Shown one piece after another: positions 43,855 to 52,625 of a stretch of DNA of 64,000 nt. The position numbers and the translations under genes were made by a program. Positions within the stretch are counted from its first letter, which is position 1. The number at the start of each line of letters is the position of its first letter. Below the pieces are notes generated by a model, which did not search any database, was not told where the DNA came from, and saw only the letters and a program-made list of their open reading frames with translations. The DNA is taken from the NCBI GenBank assembly GCA_033283335.1, contig JAWMQP010000002.1, forward strand, positions 310,001-374,000. Reading direction: 5' to 3'. The DNA comes from Pseudomaricurvus sp033283335 (GTDB lineage Bacteria; Pseudomonadota; Gammaproteobacteria; Pseudomonadales; Cellvibrionaceae).

Positions 43855-45534
43855 ATGATGGCCCAAGTTGAGTTACCCGCAGATTACTACCTGACCAATT
43901 TCCGCGCTCTGGTGGACTTTGTCATGGAGCACTATCAACCGCTCCTTTCAGCCCGTGAACGCCACTTTTATTCCGTATTCACCGCTCAGGATATCAACAG
44001 TCAGCGCTTGTACGTCAGGCTGTTATCCCGCAAAGGGGTGTTGTCGTCAGCGGGGCCCCTGTTTCGCCTAAGCAAATTGAATTACCCGGAAATCCAGAAC
44101 CTTACAGCTGCAGCAAACACGCTGGTGGATGTTGGCCTGTTACAACACAACCCTGAGCTGCCATTGGCGGAGCTGTTGCCGCTGTTTACCAAAACCGAGT
44201 TGCTGCAACAGGCGCCGCAGTCCCTGCCCAAGACATTGAAACGTCCGCTGCTGGAACAGGTTCTGTTGCAATTGAATGCGGACAATCTGCAACACAGCCT
44301 GGCTGAGAAGTTACGGGAGAGTGATACGGTGTTGGCGGTGAACGATGCCAACCACTTTGATACTTTCAAATTGTGTTTCTTTGGCAATTTGCGGCAGGAC
44401 CTGACCGAATACGTTTTGCGGGACCTGGGGCTTTACCGGTTTGAAAATTATCCGTTGGACCGGCAAAACCTGCCGTTTCAAACACGTGCGCAACTCGAAC
44501 AGCACCTGAGTTATTATCAGTGCCTGGAGCAGCTGGAAAACGCTTTGGCGGGGGGCGAACAGGAAATTTTGGCACTGGCACGGCAACTGCCTCCCGGTTG
44601 GCAGGGCGATGCCGCCTTGCAGCGTCGATTGGAGCGGGTACGCCTGACTCTGGCCCGACAGCTGGAGCGTTTGGAGGCGCTGGAGTCGGCTGACCTACTC
44701 TATCGGCAGTGTACGCAGCCCCCGGCCAGGGAACGCCGGGCTCGGATCGCGATCAGGCGTGGAAATATTGATGCTGGTTTGGACCTGTGCCGTGAAATTT
44801 TGCAGGCGCCCCGTACCGAAGCCGAGACGGTGTTTGCAGAAGGCTTTGGTTATCGAACGGCGAAGAAAGCAAAACGCTTGCAGGACTGGAAGCCCCCGCT
44901 CAAATATGTGTCCCCAACCGAAACCGTGATACTTCCCTACACGGCAAACCGAGTTGAATTGTTGGCAGCCGCTCATCTGGAACAGGATCCTGCAGGTGGG
45001 CAGTGTTTCTACGTGGAAAATACTCTACTGAATGGCACCCTGGGGTTGTACATCTGGGACATTCTCTTTGCCCCGCTTGCGGGAGCCTTCTTCAATCCAT
45101 TTCAGTCGGCTCCCAGTGACTTTCGCAGCGCGGATTTTTACCGCTTACGTCGCACCGCGTTTGAACAACGGTTGGCGGAGCTGGACTCTGACCGTTTAAG
45201 ACAACGGGTATTGCACCATTATCGGTTGAAGCAGGGAATTGCCAATCCTCTGGTAGCATGGCCCGCCCTGCCGGAACCTTTGCTGGAGCTGGCTCTGGAG
45301 CGGATCCCGGCAGCCCACTGGCGGGCAATGTTCCAACGTTTGCTGGAAGACATTCAGCACCATCGCAATGGACTGCCGGACTTGATCTGGTTTCCCGCCG
45401 CGGGTGGTTACGAACTGGTGGAAGTCAAAGGACCTGGCGATCGGCTGCAGGAAAACCAGCAACGCTGGCTGGCGTTTTTTGCCCGTCACCAGATCCCCCA
45501 CCGCGTCCTGCATATCGAGTGGGAACAGCCTTGA
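43855..45534 (+). CDS. FAN1-like VRR-NUC structure-specific nuclease
   Basis: A 559-residue protein. The N-terminal part (ARERHFYSVFTAQDINSQRLYVRL, LLSRKGVLSSAGPLFRLSKL read in parts) is the FAN1 DNA-binding region. The C-terminus is a VRR-NUC PD-(D/E)XK domain with Asp in GLPDLIWF, ELVEVKGPGDRLQENQ and a Trp shortly after. Bacterial FAN1 cuts 5' flaps and can unhook interstrand crosslinks. An ATG one codon later is possible. The helicase-nuclease gene follows directly, in keeping with a repair pair. Confidence 0.92.
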   Translation: MMAQVELPADYYLTNFRALVDFVMEHYQPLLSARERHFYSVFTAQDINSQRLYVRLLSRKGVLSSAGPLFRLSKLNYPEIQNLTAAANTLVDVGLLQHNPELPLAELLPLFTKTELLQQAPQSLPKTLKRPLLEQVLLQLNADNLQHSLAEKLRESDTVLAVNDANHFDTFKLCFFGNLRQDLTEYVLRDLGLYRFENYPLDRQNLPFQTRAQLEQHLSYYQCLEQLENALAGGEQEILALARQLPPGWQGDAALQRRLERVRLTLARQLERLEALESADLLYRQCTQPPARERRARIAIRRGNIDAGLDLCREILQAPRTEAETVFAEGFGYRTAKKAKRLQDWKPPLKYVSPTETVILPYTANRVELLAAAHLEQDPAGGQCFYVENTLLNGTLGLYIWDILFAPLAGAFFNPFQSAPSDFRSADFYRLRRTAFEQRLAELDSDRLRQRVLHHYRLKQGIANPLVAWPALPEPLLELALERIPAAHWRAMFQRLLEDIQHHRNGLPDLIWFPAAGGYELVEVKGPGDRLQENQQRWLAFFARHQIPHRVLHIEWEQP

Positions 45535-45611
45535 GCGGAGTAAACAGCCATGAGCCAGAATAAACAGCCATGAGCCAGAATAAACAGCCATGAGCAGGAC
45601 TAACAGCCTTG
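45523..45611 (+). repeat. 20-bp tandem repeat spanning the FAN1-helicase junction
   Basis: TAAACAGCCATGAGCCAGAA occurs at 45541-45560 and 45561-45580, with a diverged third copy at 45581-45600. A degenerate copy precedes it at 45523-45540, containing the fan1 stop (CAGCCTTGA), and another follows at 45601, containing the TTG start of the helicase (CAGCCTTG). The array therefore duplicates the stop/start junction. Each perfect unit carries an ATGA. Confidence 0.93.
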
Positions 45612-48086
45612 CCTGACGCGAACGCTATTCTGAGCCTGTCCATTGGCGAGCTGGCTGAATTTGCCTGCCGCCGTGGCGACCTGGTGGGTGACAATATCTC
45701 CGGACCAACGGCTCAGGAAGGCATTCGTGCCCATCAGAAACTGCAAAAGCAACGACCAAAGAGCAGTGAGGCCGAATATCGCCTGCAGGTCAATTGGCAG
45801 TGTGACGGGCAGGCGCTGGAACTCAGTGGCCGGGTGGATATCCTGCACCCACAAACGGATCTGCATCGGCCGGTACAGCTGGATGAAATCAAAACCACCT
45901 ATCGCCCCCCGGAACAGTTGCAGGAATCCGTGCGCGATAGGCACTGGGCACAACTGAAACTGTACGGCTTTTGCTACGGCCTTCAGCATCAGAAACTGGT
46001 TCAACATCAGAAGCTACATCAACAACAGGTGGGAAATTCTCAATCTCCGCAGATAGCTTTGCACATAGCTTTGCAGATGGTGTGGTACAACCTCAAAGAG
46101 AAGAAAACCTACCCAGACTTGCGTGAGTTTCACTGGTCTGAACTGGAGGCCTTTGCCCGAACCGTTGTCAGTTCGTATCTGCAGTGGCATCGTCAATGGC
46201 AACAACACCTGCAGCGTCTGCGCGAATCCGCTCGGGCGCTGCAATTCCCCTTCGAAGAGTATCGACCCGGCCAGCGCTCACTGGCCGTAGCCGCCTATCG
46301 TTGCCTGCGGGATGGGGGCGAGTTGGTGGTGGAAGCCCCCACTGGCATCGGCAAAACGGTCAGTACCCTGTTCCCGGCCATTAAGGCCGTGGGGGAAGGA
46401 CAGGTGGATCAGCTGGTCTACCTGACGGCGAAAAACTCCGGTCGCCAGGTGGTACGCGATACCATTACCCGTCTGCAGCAACAGGGATTGAAATTGTCGC
46501 TGTTGGAGATCCAGGCGCGGGATAAGACCTGCGCCTGCCGGCTGGGATTGTGCAGTCGGGATGCGGATGGGGTTTGCCCGCGGACCCAGGGATTCTTCGA
46601 TCGACTGCCGCAGGCACGCGAGACATTGTTGCATGAACCCATGCTGACGGCGGATGTTGTCGCCGGTGTTGCTGATCGCTGGCATCTGTGCCCGTTTGCC
46701 CTGGCATTGGAAATGTTGCCCTGGGTCGATCTGGTGGTGTGTGACTTCAATTATGTGTTCGACCCGCTGGTGCGATTGAGTGCACTCTTGTCATCGGACC
46801 GAAGACGTGCGCTGCTGGTGGACGAAGCTCACAACCTGGGAGATCGGGCTCGTGCCATGCATTCGGCCAGCCTCAACCGGCGGGACAGCCAGCAAGCCGC
46901 GGCCATCTGTAAAGGATCACAACCGGGTTTACGGCGTGCTATCCAATCGCTGGTGCGAGCACTGGAGCACTGGGTAGCGGAGTGCCAGCAGTTACCGCTT
47001 GCCAGTGGTGACAACACTAACCCACAGGCGTCTTTATGGGTCATGGATACCTTAGCGGCCCGGCCCACCAAGGTGACCCGGGCCGCCGAAAAACTGCTGG
47101 CGGAAGTCAGCCTGCTGTGGGAACAATCCCTGGCGCCACCGGAAGCCATTGCCGATTGGTTAAAGGCCGTCTTTCGTTATCTTGTGATTGAACAGCTGTT
47201 AACGGATGAAAGCCATCGCGGTCTGACGCGAATGGAACACCAGGGTAAATGGCCTCAGCAACAGCTCACCTTGCTGTGTCTGACTGCTGCGCAGTATTTA
47301 CAACAAACCTATTCCCAGTTTCACGCGGTGATTGTTTTTTCGGCTACCCTGCGTCCCGCCGATTTTGTCTATCGGGAATTGGGTTTGCAGATGCCGTCCC
47401 CCTATCTGCAGCTGCCGTCACCGTTTGAGTCCCGACAGTTGGGGGTGTTTGTCTGTCCGTACGTGGATACCCGCTATCGTGCCAGGCACCAGTCGATAGA
47501 CGCTCTGGTGGACATGGTGGCTCGAGTTTTTCACAGTCGTGCTGGTAATTACCTGGTGTTTTTTCCGTCTTACCAGTTTATGCAGCAACTGGCAGAGCGG
47601 TTTAGCCAGACTTTTCCCGATATCGAGCTGTTACTGCAGGTCCCTGGCGCCAGCGAGTGTGAGCGCGAGGCCTTTCTGGCGCATTTTCGCGAGGGCAGAC
47701 AGAGTCTGGGTTTTGCCATTATGGGCGGTGTCTTTGGAGAGGGGATTGATTATGTGGGTGAACAGTTGGTCGGTACGGTAATCGTGGGGGTGGGATTGCC
47801 ACAAATCAACCCGCAACAGGAGTTGCTGCGGCAGGTCTATGATCAAGATCGATTGCCGGGCAGGGGGTTTGACTATGCCTACCGTTATCCCGGCCTGACC
47901 CGAGTCTTACAGGCGGCCGGGCGGGTCATTCGCACTGAGTCCGATCGGGGAGTGCTGATACTGGCCGACCATCGTTTTACGCAAGCTTTTTATCAGTCGT
48001 TGTACCCTAATTACTGGAATGTCCAGTACTGCCCTGATGGTGAGTGGTTGAGTACAGAGTTACAGCGTTTCTGGTTGATGCAATGA
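45609..48086 (+). CDS. Rad3/DinG-family Fe-S DNA helicase with N-terminal PD-(D/E)XK nuclease domain
   Basis: An 825-residue protein. Residues 70-130 hold a RecB/Cas4-like nuclease pattern (GRVDIL, LDEIKTTYRP, LKLYGFCYG). Walker A is PTGIGKT (about 241), and four clustered Cys (TCACRLGLCSRDADGVC and HLCPF) fit the XPD-type Fe-S domain. DEAH is at about 404 (VDEAHNL), and motif VI is QAAGRVIRTESD (about 768). It would unwind 5'-to-3' and cut DNA in repair with the FAN1-like nuclease upstream. The TTG start is weak, with AGCAGGAC upstream; starts inside the repeat are possible. Confidence 0.9.
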   Translation: MPDANAILSLSIGELAEFACRRGDLVGDNISGPTAQEGIRAHQKLQKQRPKSSEAEYRLQVNWQCDGQALELSGRVDILHPQTDLHRPVQLDEIKTTYRPPEQLQESVRDRHWAQLKLYGFCYGLQHQKLVQHQKLHQQQVGNSQSPQIALHIALQMVWYNLKEKKTYPDLREFHWSELEAFARTVVSSYLQWHRQWQQHLQRLRESARALQFPFEEYRPGQRSLAVAAYRCLRDGGELVVEAPTGIGKTVSTLFPAIKAVGEGQVDQLVYLTAKNSGRQVVRDTITRLQQQGLKLSLLEIQARDKTCACRLGLCSRDADGVCPRTQGFFDRLPQARETLLHEPMLTADVVAGVADRWHLCPFALALEMLPWVDLVVCDFNYVFDPLVRLSALLSSDRRRALLVDEAHNLGDRARAMHSASLNRRDSQQAAAICKGSQPGLRRAIQSLVRALEHWVAECQQLPLASGDNTNPQASLWVMDTLAARPTKVTRAAEKLLAEVSLLWEQSLAPPEAIADWLKAVFRYLVIEQLLTDESHRGLTRMEHQGKWPQQQLTLLCLTAAQYLQQTYSQFHAVIVFSATLRPADFVYRELGLQMPSPYLQLPSPFESRQLGVFVCPYVDTRYRARHQSIDALVDMVARVFHSRAGNYLVFFPSYQFMQQLAERFSQTFPDIELLLQVPGASECEREAFLAHFREGRQSLGFAIMGGVFGEGIDYVGEQLVGTVIVGVGLPQINPQQELLRQVYDQDRLPGRGFDYAYRYPGLTRVLQAAGRVIRTESDRGVLILADHRFTQAFYQSLYPNYWNVQYCPDGEWLSTELQRFWLMQ
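45984..46074 (+). repeat. In-frame short duplications in the nuclease-helicase gene
   Basis: An 18-bp unit is present twice at 45984-46001 and 46002-46019 (CAGCATCAGAAACTGGTT, CAACATCAGAAGCTACAT), giving QHQKLVQHQKLH. A 12-bp unit (AGATAGCTTTGC/ACATAGCTTTGC) is repeated at 46051-46062 and 46063-46074, giving IALHIAL. Both keep frame and fall in the nuclease domain's C-terminal part. Confidence 0.8.
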
Positions 48087-48195
48087 AACGGCTATAACCG
48101 CTGCTATCGGTTGCTTTTGCGTAGTCAGAACCTGTTGAACCGTTTATGTATCAACTTTGCGGGCGCAATAACACAGACTTTGCCGGCAACAGGGT

Positions 48196-48201
48196 TATAA
48201 T
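48196..48201 (+). promoter_or_regulatory. Candidate -10 box of the lipoprotein gene
   Basis: A consensus TATAAT stands 63 bases before the lipoprotein ATG. No good -35 hexamer is at 16-18 bases, so the promoter call is weak. Confidence 0.35.
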
Positions 48202-48263
48202 CTGACTGGTAGTATCCCTGGTTTACAGAACGTATGACTGACAGAGAGAGTCGTTGATTTACA

Positions 48264-49133
48264 ATGAAAAAATTTCTAAAACCCACAATTCTTATTCCCG
48301 CAATAGCGATTTTGTTAACCGCCTGTTTCGGCCCAGAATCGCCACAGGACGTCTCCGCCGAATTTTGGCAGGCGGTGGTTAAGAATGATGCTGCTGACGC
48401 CAGTCAATATTCCACCCTCAAAACCGCCGCTGAGTTTGATGCGTTTGAACGGGATTGGCGTGGATCACAATTGTCCTGGGGACGGGTGGTTATCGATGGG
48501 AATCAAGCCAGTATCGAATCCACTTACTCCAGCCCTGAACAACCAACCGCCCAGCCCCGCAGTTTCACTACCTATCTGATTAAGGACGGTGAAATGTGGT
48601 TGGTGGACTACGACCGCACGGCTTCCAGCCTTAACGGCGGTGTATTTGGTGAGTTGTTCAATACCTTTGACCGCTTTGGTAAGGAGTTGTCCAAACAGTT
48701 TAATCAATCTTCCCAGGAAACCAGCCATGAGCTGGAGCGTATGATGGAACAGATAGATGCCAAGCAAAAGGCAATCAGCGAACGGGTCACAGAGGCGATG
48801 GAAGAGTATGCGGATGACTTGAATGACATTCTAGAAGAGCTGGAAGACTCCATCAATGAGGCACTGCAAGATCAGCAGAATCAACTTACCGTTGATGACC
48901 AGCAGTTATTGCAATCCGCTGTCTATGACCTGCAGCAAAGCCGGCAAGCCCTTAATCAAGACTCGCCCTTGTCGATCGCCAGCAGCAGTTTGAATATGGC
49001 GGCGGTACAGCAGAAACTGGCCGGGGTGGAATCCACAACGCTCTCTGAGTATCAACAGGACTGGCAGAAGCTGATTGATGAATATTCTGACGATACGGAT
49101 AAATTCCTGCAGGATATTTCCGGACAAAAATAA
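48264..49133 (+). CDS. Lipoprotein of unknown function with coiled-coil C-terminal half
   Basis: A 289-residue protein with a type II signal peptide and lipobox LTAC (Cys about residue 21). Residues 30-120 form a DUF4878/NTF2-like domain (VSAEFWQAVVKNDAADASQYS, then WLVDYDRT). The rest is acidic and helical, probably coiled coil (about residues 145-285). No Asp follows the lipobox Cys (CFGP), so outer-membrane sorting is expected. Function not recognised. Confidence 0.82.
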   Translation: MKKFLKPTILIPAIAILLTACFGPESPQDVSAEFWQAVVKNDAADASQYSTLKTAAEFDAFERDWRGSQLSWGRVVIDGNQASIESTYSSPEQPTAQPRSFTTYLIKDGEMWLVDYDRTASSLNGGVFGELFNTFDRFGKELSKQFNQSSQETSHELERMMEQIDAKQKAISERVTEAMEEYADDLNDILEELEDSINEALQDQQNQLTVDDQQLLQSAVYDLQQSRQALNQDSPLSIASSSLNMAAVQQKLAGVESTTLSEYQQDWQKLIDEYSDDTDKFLQDISGQK

Positions 49134-49174
49134 TCATCATCAAGTAAAGATGTTGACTCTAAGATCGTAGAAAA

Positions 49175-49666
49175 ATGACTGAAGTAACAACTTACTATCT
49201 GGAAATGAAATTCTCCGAAGATTTAAAAAGCAAGCCGCAGCCGACAGGGTTGGAGGTGGTTGAGGCGCAAGTGAAGGAATTTTCTTTCAATCGTTACCTT
49301 TACCAGTTAGTGGGTAAACCCTGGAATTGGCAGGATAAACTGTCACAGTCTGATCAGGAGTGGCAGGATTACGCTGAAAGAGACAGTTTGCGTACCTGGG
49401 TGGCTTACAGTCGTGGGTCGATTGCCGGCTATTATGAACTGGAGCAACAGGCTGACAACAATGTGCAAATTGCCTATTTTGGTCTGGCACCGAAGTTTTT
49501 GGGCTGTGGGTTTGGTGGTTTCCTGTTATCCCATGCCATTAAGAACGCCTGGGCCTGGGGTGAGACACAGCGAGTATGGGTGCACACCTGCAGCCTGGAT
49601 CATCCCGTCGCCCTTGCCAATTATCAGGCCAGGGGGATGAAGCTTTACAAAACGGAGCGGGAATAA
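49175..49666 (+). CDS. GNAT-family N-acetyltransferase
   Basis: A 163-residue acetyltransferase. The acetyl-CoA loop is visible in LAPKFLGCGFGGFLLSHAI (about residue 108-126), and NYQARGMKLYKTE is the usual closing motif. Substrate unknown. It lies between a lipoprotein and a DODA-type dioxygenase on the same strand with short gaps. Confidence 0.88.
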   Translation: MTEVTTYYLEMKFSEDLKSKPQPTGLEVVEAQVKEFSFNRYLYQLVGKPWNWQDKLSQSDQEWQDYAERDSLRTWVAYSRGSIAGYYELEQQADNNVQIAYFGLAPKFLGCGFGGFLLSHAIKNAWAWGETQRVWVHTCSLDHPVALANYQARGMKLYKTERE

Positions 49667-49710
49667 AGAGCTGCAGACACCAGTAATATAACCAAAATAG
49701 GAGGTGGGTG

Positions 49711-50508
49711 ATGTCAAAGATGCAGTTGTTATTTTTGTCCCACGGTGGTGGGCCCATGCCCCTGCTGGGCGATGCCGGTCATGAAGAGATGGTGGAATGC
49801 CTAAAGCATATCGCAAGAAAGATTAAACGACCTTCGGCCATCCTGGTGATCAGTGCTCACTGGGAAGAACCTGCAGCGTCGATAACCGCCGCTGATCAGC
49901 CTGCATTGATCTATGACTATTACGGCTTTCCTGAAGAGTCCTACCATATTCAATACCCTTGCCGGGGTGAACCGGCTTTGGCGTCAGCCATTCATCAACA
50001 TCTTACCCGCGCTGGAATCCCCACCGGACTCAATCAACAGCGTGGTTTTGACCACGGTCTGTTTGTGCCGTTAAAAATCATGTTCCCGGATGCTGATATT
50101 CCCTGTGTGCAATTATCGCTGCTGGATAGTCTGGACCCCGTTCAGCATTTGCGTATGGGGGCAGCCCTGGATGATCTCGACTATGATAATCTGCTGGTGA
50201 TTGGGTCGGGATTTTCATTCCACAACATGCAAGCTTTTTATGCGGCTGAATCACCAGCAATCAGGCAGCAGAATGAATCTTTCGAGGCCTGGTTACTGGA
50301 GACCTGTTCGAGTTTGTCACTGACGGAAGCCGAACGGGAGACGCGCCTGATCAACTGGGAGAAAGCCCCGGCGGCACGTTTTTGTCATCCCAGAGAGGAA
50401 CACCTGCTGCCGTTGCATGTCTGTTATGGCATGGCGCATGCCCCTTGTAGCGAGACCTTTGAACTCAGCATTTTAAACAAAAAGTCCAGTATGTACCTTT
50501 GGAGCTGA
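49711..50508 (+). CDS. Class III extradiol dioxygenase, 4,5-DOPA dioxygenase-like
   Basis: A 265-residue LigB-fold enzyme. The metal His residues are in FLSHGGGPMPLL (about residue 10) and VISAHWEEP (about residue 50). FDHGLFVPLKIMFPDADIP is the family signature. Relatives (YgiD) open catechol-type rings using Fe or Zn. The ATG at 49711 is preceded by AGGAGGT. The final 15 bases face a convergent dehydrogenase gene across a weak hairpin (CTGAGT/ACTCAG). Confidence 0.9.
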   Translation: MSKMQLLFLSHGGGPMPLLGDAGHEEMVECLKHIARKIKRPSAILVISAHWEEPAASITAADQPALIYDYYGFPEESYHIQYPCRGEPALASAIHQHLTRAGIPTGLNQQRGFDHGLFVPLKIMFPDADIPCVQLSLLDSLDPVQHLRMGAALDDLDYDNLLVIGSGFSFHNMQAFYAAESPAIRQQNESFEAWLLETCSSLSLTEAERETRLINWEKAPAARFCHPREEHLLPLHVCYGMAHAPCSETFELSILNKKSSMYLWS

Positions 50509-50522
50509 GTAACGAGTAAAAC

Positions 50523-51563
50523 TCAGTTATTCCAAGTGCTGAAAATAAGTTTTGGAGCCGGATCCAACATGGCATCAATACAATCGTCAAAGGTCAGAAT
50601 CCGCGTTACCGGAGCCAGTGGATCAATCGAGCCGCAACAGGCATGATGCAGCGTCTCGGGTAGCAGAGCGCGCCCGTGTACGCGGCTGATGTTGTAGGTG
50701 ATCCCGCGCAGGTAGAGTGTGGCAAGGGGCAATTCTGTGGTGGCGTTCAGGCCGCCGCTGACACTGGTGCAATAGCCACAGGGGGCGGTTGAGGCCAGTG
50801 TGTAGACTAAGCCCTCGGTTGTGGCACTGGCATCCACGGTGATTAAAAACTCTTCTTGATGCCTGGGGTGGCTGTTGAAGCCTGTTATTGGAACAATATC
50901 AGCCCCCGCTTTTTGTGCCAGATGCAATCGACCTTTGTCCGTATCCACATACACCACCCGCCGACTGCCCAATGCGATCGCGGCGTAGACCGCATAAAGC
51001 CCGACACTTTGCGCCAGTCCTCCCACAATCAGGACTGGTTCTCCAGGAAATCTATGTAATCCGTCGGCAACGGTTCGATAACCGTCTGCGACATTGTCTG
51101 ACAGTCCTGCCCCGGCCTCGGGAGACAGCGCGTCTGGCAGCTGTATCAGCATGGCCTCAGCGTAGGGCACGCACAACAAGTCGGAAAATGCTCCGCCGAA
51201 ATCGCCATCGGGGTGGGTGCCAAGGCCATAGGCGGCGCAAGGCGGAACACTGGTGCAAGCGTTGGTCCAGCCGCGTTGGCAATTGCCACACTCGCCGCAA
51301 CTGATTTGAAAGGGCACAATCACCCGTTCACCGGGCACAAAGCTTTCGACGCTATCACCGATCTCGATCACTTCGGCCGACATTTCATGGCCAAAGGCGA
51401 AGGGCCCCGGAGTTCGGTAGGCCCCGGCAGCAATGTAATAATCCAGATCGCAACGTGCTACGGCCAGGGGTTTCACGAGTGCGGCCTTGGCCGAAGTTAT
51501 TTTGGGGGCGGGCACGTCCTGCCATTCAAGCTTGCCGGCACGGGTATAGGTTAGCTGTCTCAT
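50523..51563 (-). CDS. Zinc-dependent alcohol dehydrogenase-like protein
   Basis: A 346-residue MDR-family protein. It has the catalytic-domain pattern FAFGHEMSAEVIEIGDSV, a structural-zinc Cys set (SCGECGNCQRGWTNAC) and a nucleotide fold (VLIVGGLAQSVGLYAVYAA). The start at 51563 fits the family N-terminus, but neither it nor a GTG at 51596 has a clear Shine-Dalgarno site. It is divergent from a LysR-type regulator, which may control it. Substrate unknown. Confidence 0.85.
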   Translation of the reverse strand: MRQLTYTRAGKLEWQDVPAPKITSAKAALVKPLAVARCDLDYYIAAGAYRTPGPFAFGHEMSAEVIEIGDSVESFVPGERVIVPFQISCGECGNCQRGWTNACTSVPPCAAYGLGTHPDGDFGGAFSDLLCVPYAEAMLIQLPDALSPEAGAGLSDNVADGYRTVADGLHRFPGEPVLIVGGLAQSVGLYAVYAAIALGSRRVVYVDTDKGRLHLAQKAGADIVPITGFNSHPRHQEEFLITVDASATTEGLVYTLASTAPCGYCTSVSGGLNATTELPLATLYLRGITYNISRVHGRALLPETLHHACCGSIDPLAPVTRILTFDDCIDAMLDPAPKLIFSTWNN

Positions 51564-51621
51564 ACTTGGGAATTCTGGCAACGGTGGCACAGTCACGCTA
51601 TAACCAATAATGAAAAGTTGA

Positions 51622-51637
51622 TTTGCATATTTGCAAA
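51622..51637. promoter_or_regulatory. LysR-type operator candidate between divergent genes
   Basis: TTTGCA-TATT-TGCAAA is a perfect inverted repeat with six-base arms and contains a T-N11-A pattern. It lies 19 bases before the lysR start and 59 before the dehydrogenase start, the expected place for autoregulation and control of the target. Confidence 0.6.
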
Positions 51638-51655
51638 GCTGGTGAGGGAAGTGCG

Positions 51656-52522
51656 GTGTGGGATGATTTCCATTATTTTGTCAGCGCGGCCGAATGTGGC
51701 AGTTTCAGTAGGGCGGCAAAGCAACGGGGTATTTCCGTGGCTACCATCAGTCGCAGAGTGGAAGCGCTGGAGCTGTCGTTGAAGTTAAAACTCTTCAATC
51801 GCCAGGTATCCGGGGTGCAGTTAACCACCGAGGGGCGGATAATCTATGAAACGGCTTCCTCAGCGATCGATAAAATGGCGGAGGTTGAGAGACTGGCGGT
51901 CTCGTTGAGTGAGGGTGTGGACCTTGAACCGGTGGTGATATCTTCCACAGAACCTGTGGTGGCGGAAATACTGGCTCCAAACTTGCCACAGTTCTGGCGT
52001 GAAAATCCGAACATCAAATTACGGTTGAGTGTCGATACAGCCAATGTCAGTCTTTTCAGACGGCAAGCCGACCTGAGCATTCGCCTGGCCAGGCCTACAC
52101 AAGACAATGTGGTGATCAAGCGATTACCCGATATCAAACAGGGACTTTATGCTTCAGCAGGTTACCTGCAAGGAAGGGACCCATCCGCATTACAGTTTAG
52201 CCAGGAAACCTTTCTGGGTATGGACAAAAGTTTTGGTGACATACCAGAAACCATGTGGTTTGTTCGACAGGGTTTGTCTCAACAGCAACAACTGCAATCG
52301 AGCAGTGTGCGCACTTTGTGCCAGGCTGCCCTGCATCATTGTGGTATCGCGTTGCTGCCAGACTTTATCGCTCGCAGGGCGGGCCTTATTGAAGTGGCGG
52401 CTGAGCAATTGCCGGTTCGGTCACCGTATTTATTGTTCCACCGGGATTATCGACATATAAAGCGAATACAGAAGGTCCGCCACTGGATTGTCAGTTGCTT
52501 CGAGTCAGTGTTACAGAATTAA
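51656..52522 (+). CDS. LysR-family transcriptional regulator
   Basis: A 288-residue regulator. The N-terminal helix-turn-helix is FVSAAECGSFSRAAKQRGISVATISRRVEALE (read in parts), and the substrate-binding domain follows from about residue 85. The GTG at 51656 with GAGGG upstream is chosen, since translation of the preceding codons adds an unlikely tail. Likely regulates the divergent alcohol dehydrogenase and itself through the palindrome at 51622-51637. Confidence 0.93.
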   Translation: MWDDFHYFVSAAECGSFSRAAKQRGISVATISRRVEALELSLKLKLFNRQVSGVQLTTEGRIIYETASSAIDKMAEVERLAVSLSEGVDLEPVVISSTEPVVAEILAPNLPQFWRENPNIKLRLSVDTANVSLFRRQADLSIRLARPTQDNVVIKRLPDIKQGLYASAGYLQGRDPSALQFSQETFLGMDKSFGDIPETMWFVRQGLSQQQQLQSSSVRTLCQAALHHCGIALLPDFIARRAGLIEVAAEQLPVRSPYLLFHRDYRHIKRIQKVRHWIVSCFESVLQN

Positions 52523-52625
52523 TCAAAAAACCATCAGCTATGCAACGGCTCAGCTACGATACTTGCCATACGAAGTCATTAGATAGGAAGGCTAGTATGA
52601 GAAGACACCCGAATAGGACGTCAAT

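Noticed and set aside
45541..45600. The 20-bp repeats as a small CRISPR-like array.
   Set aside because: Units are directly abutting without spacers, so this is a tandem repeat.
50509..50540. A terminator between the dioxygenase and the convergent dehydrogenase.
   Set aside because: The CTGAGT/ACTCAG stem is only six pairs with a ten-base loop and no T-run; mentioned only in the gene entry.
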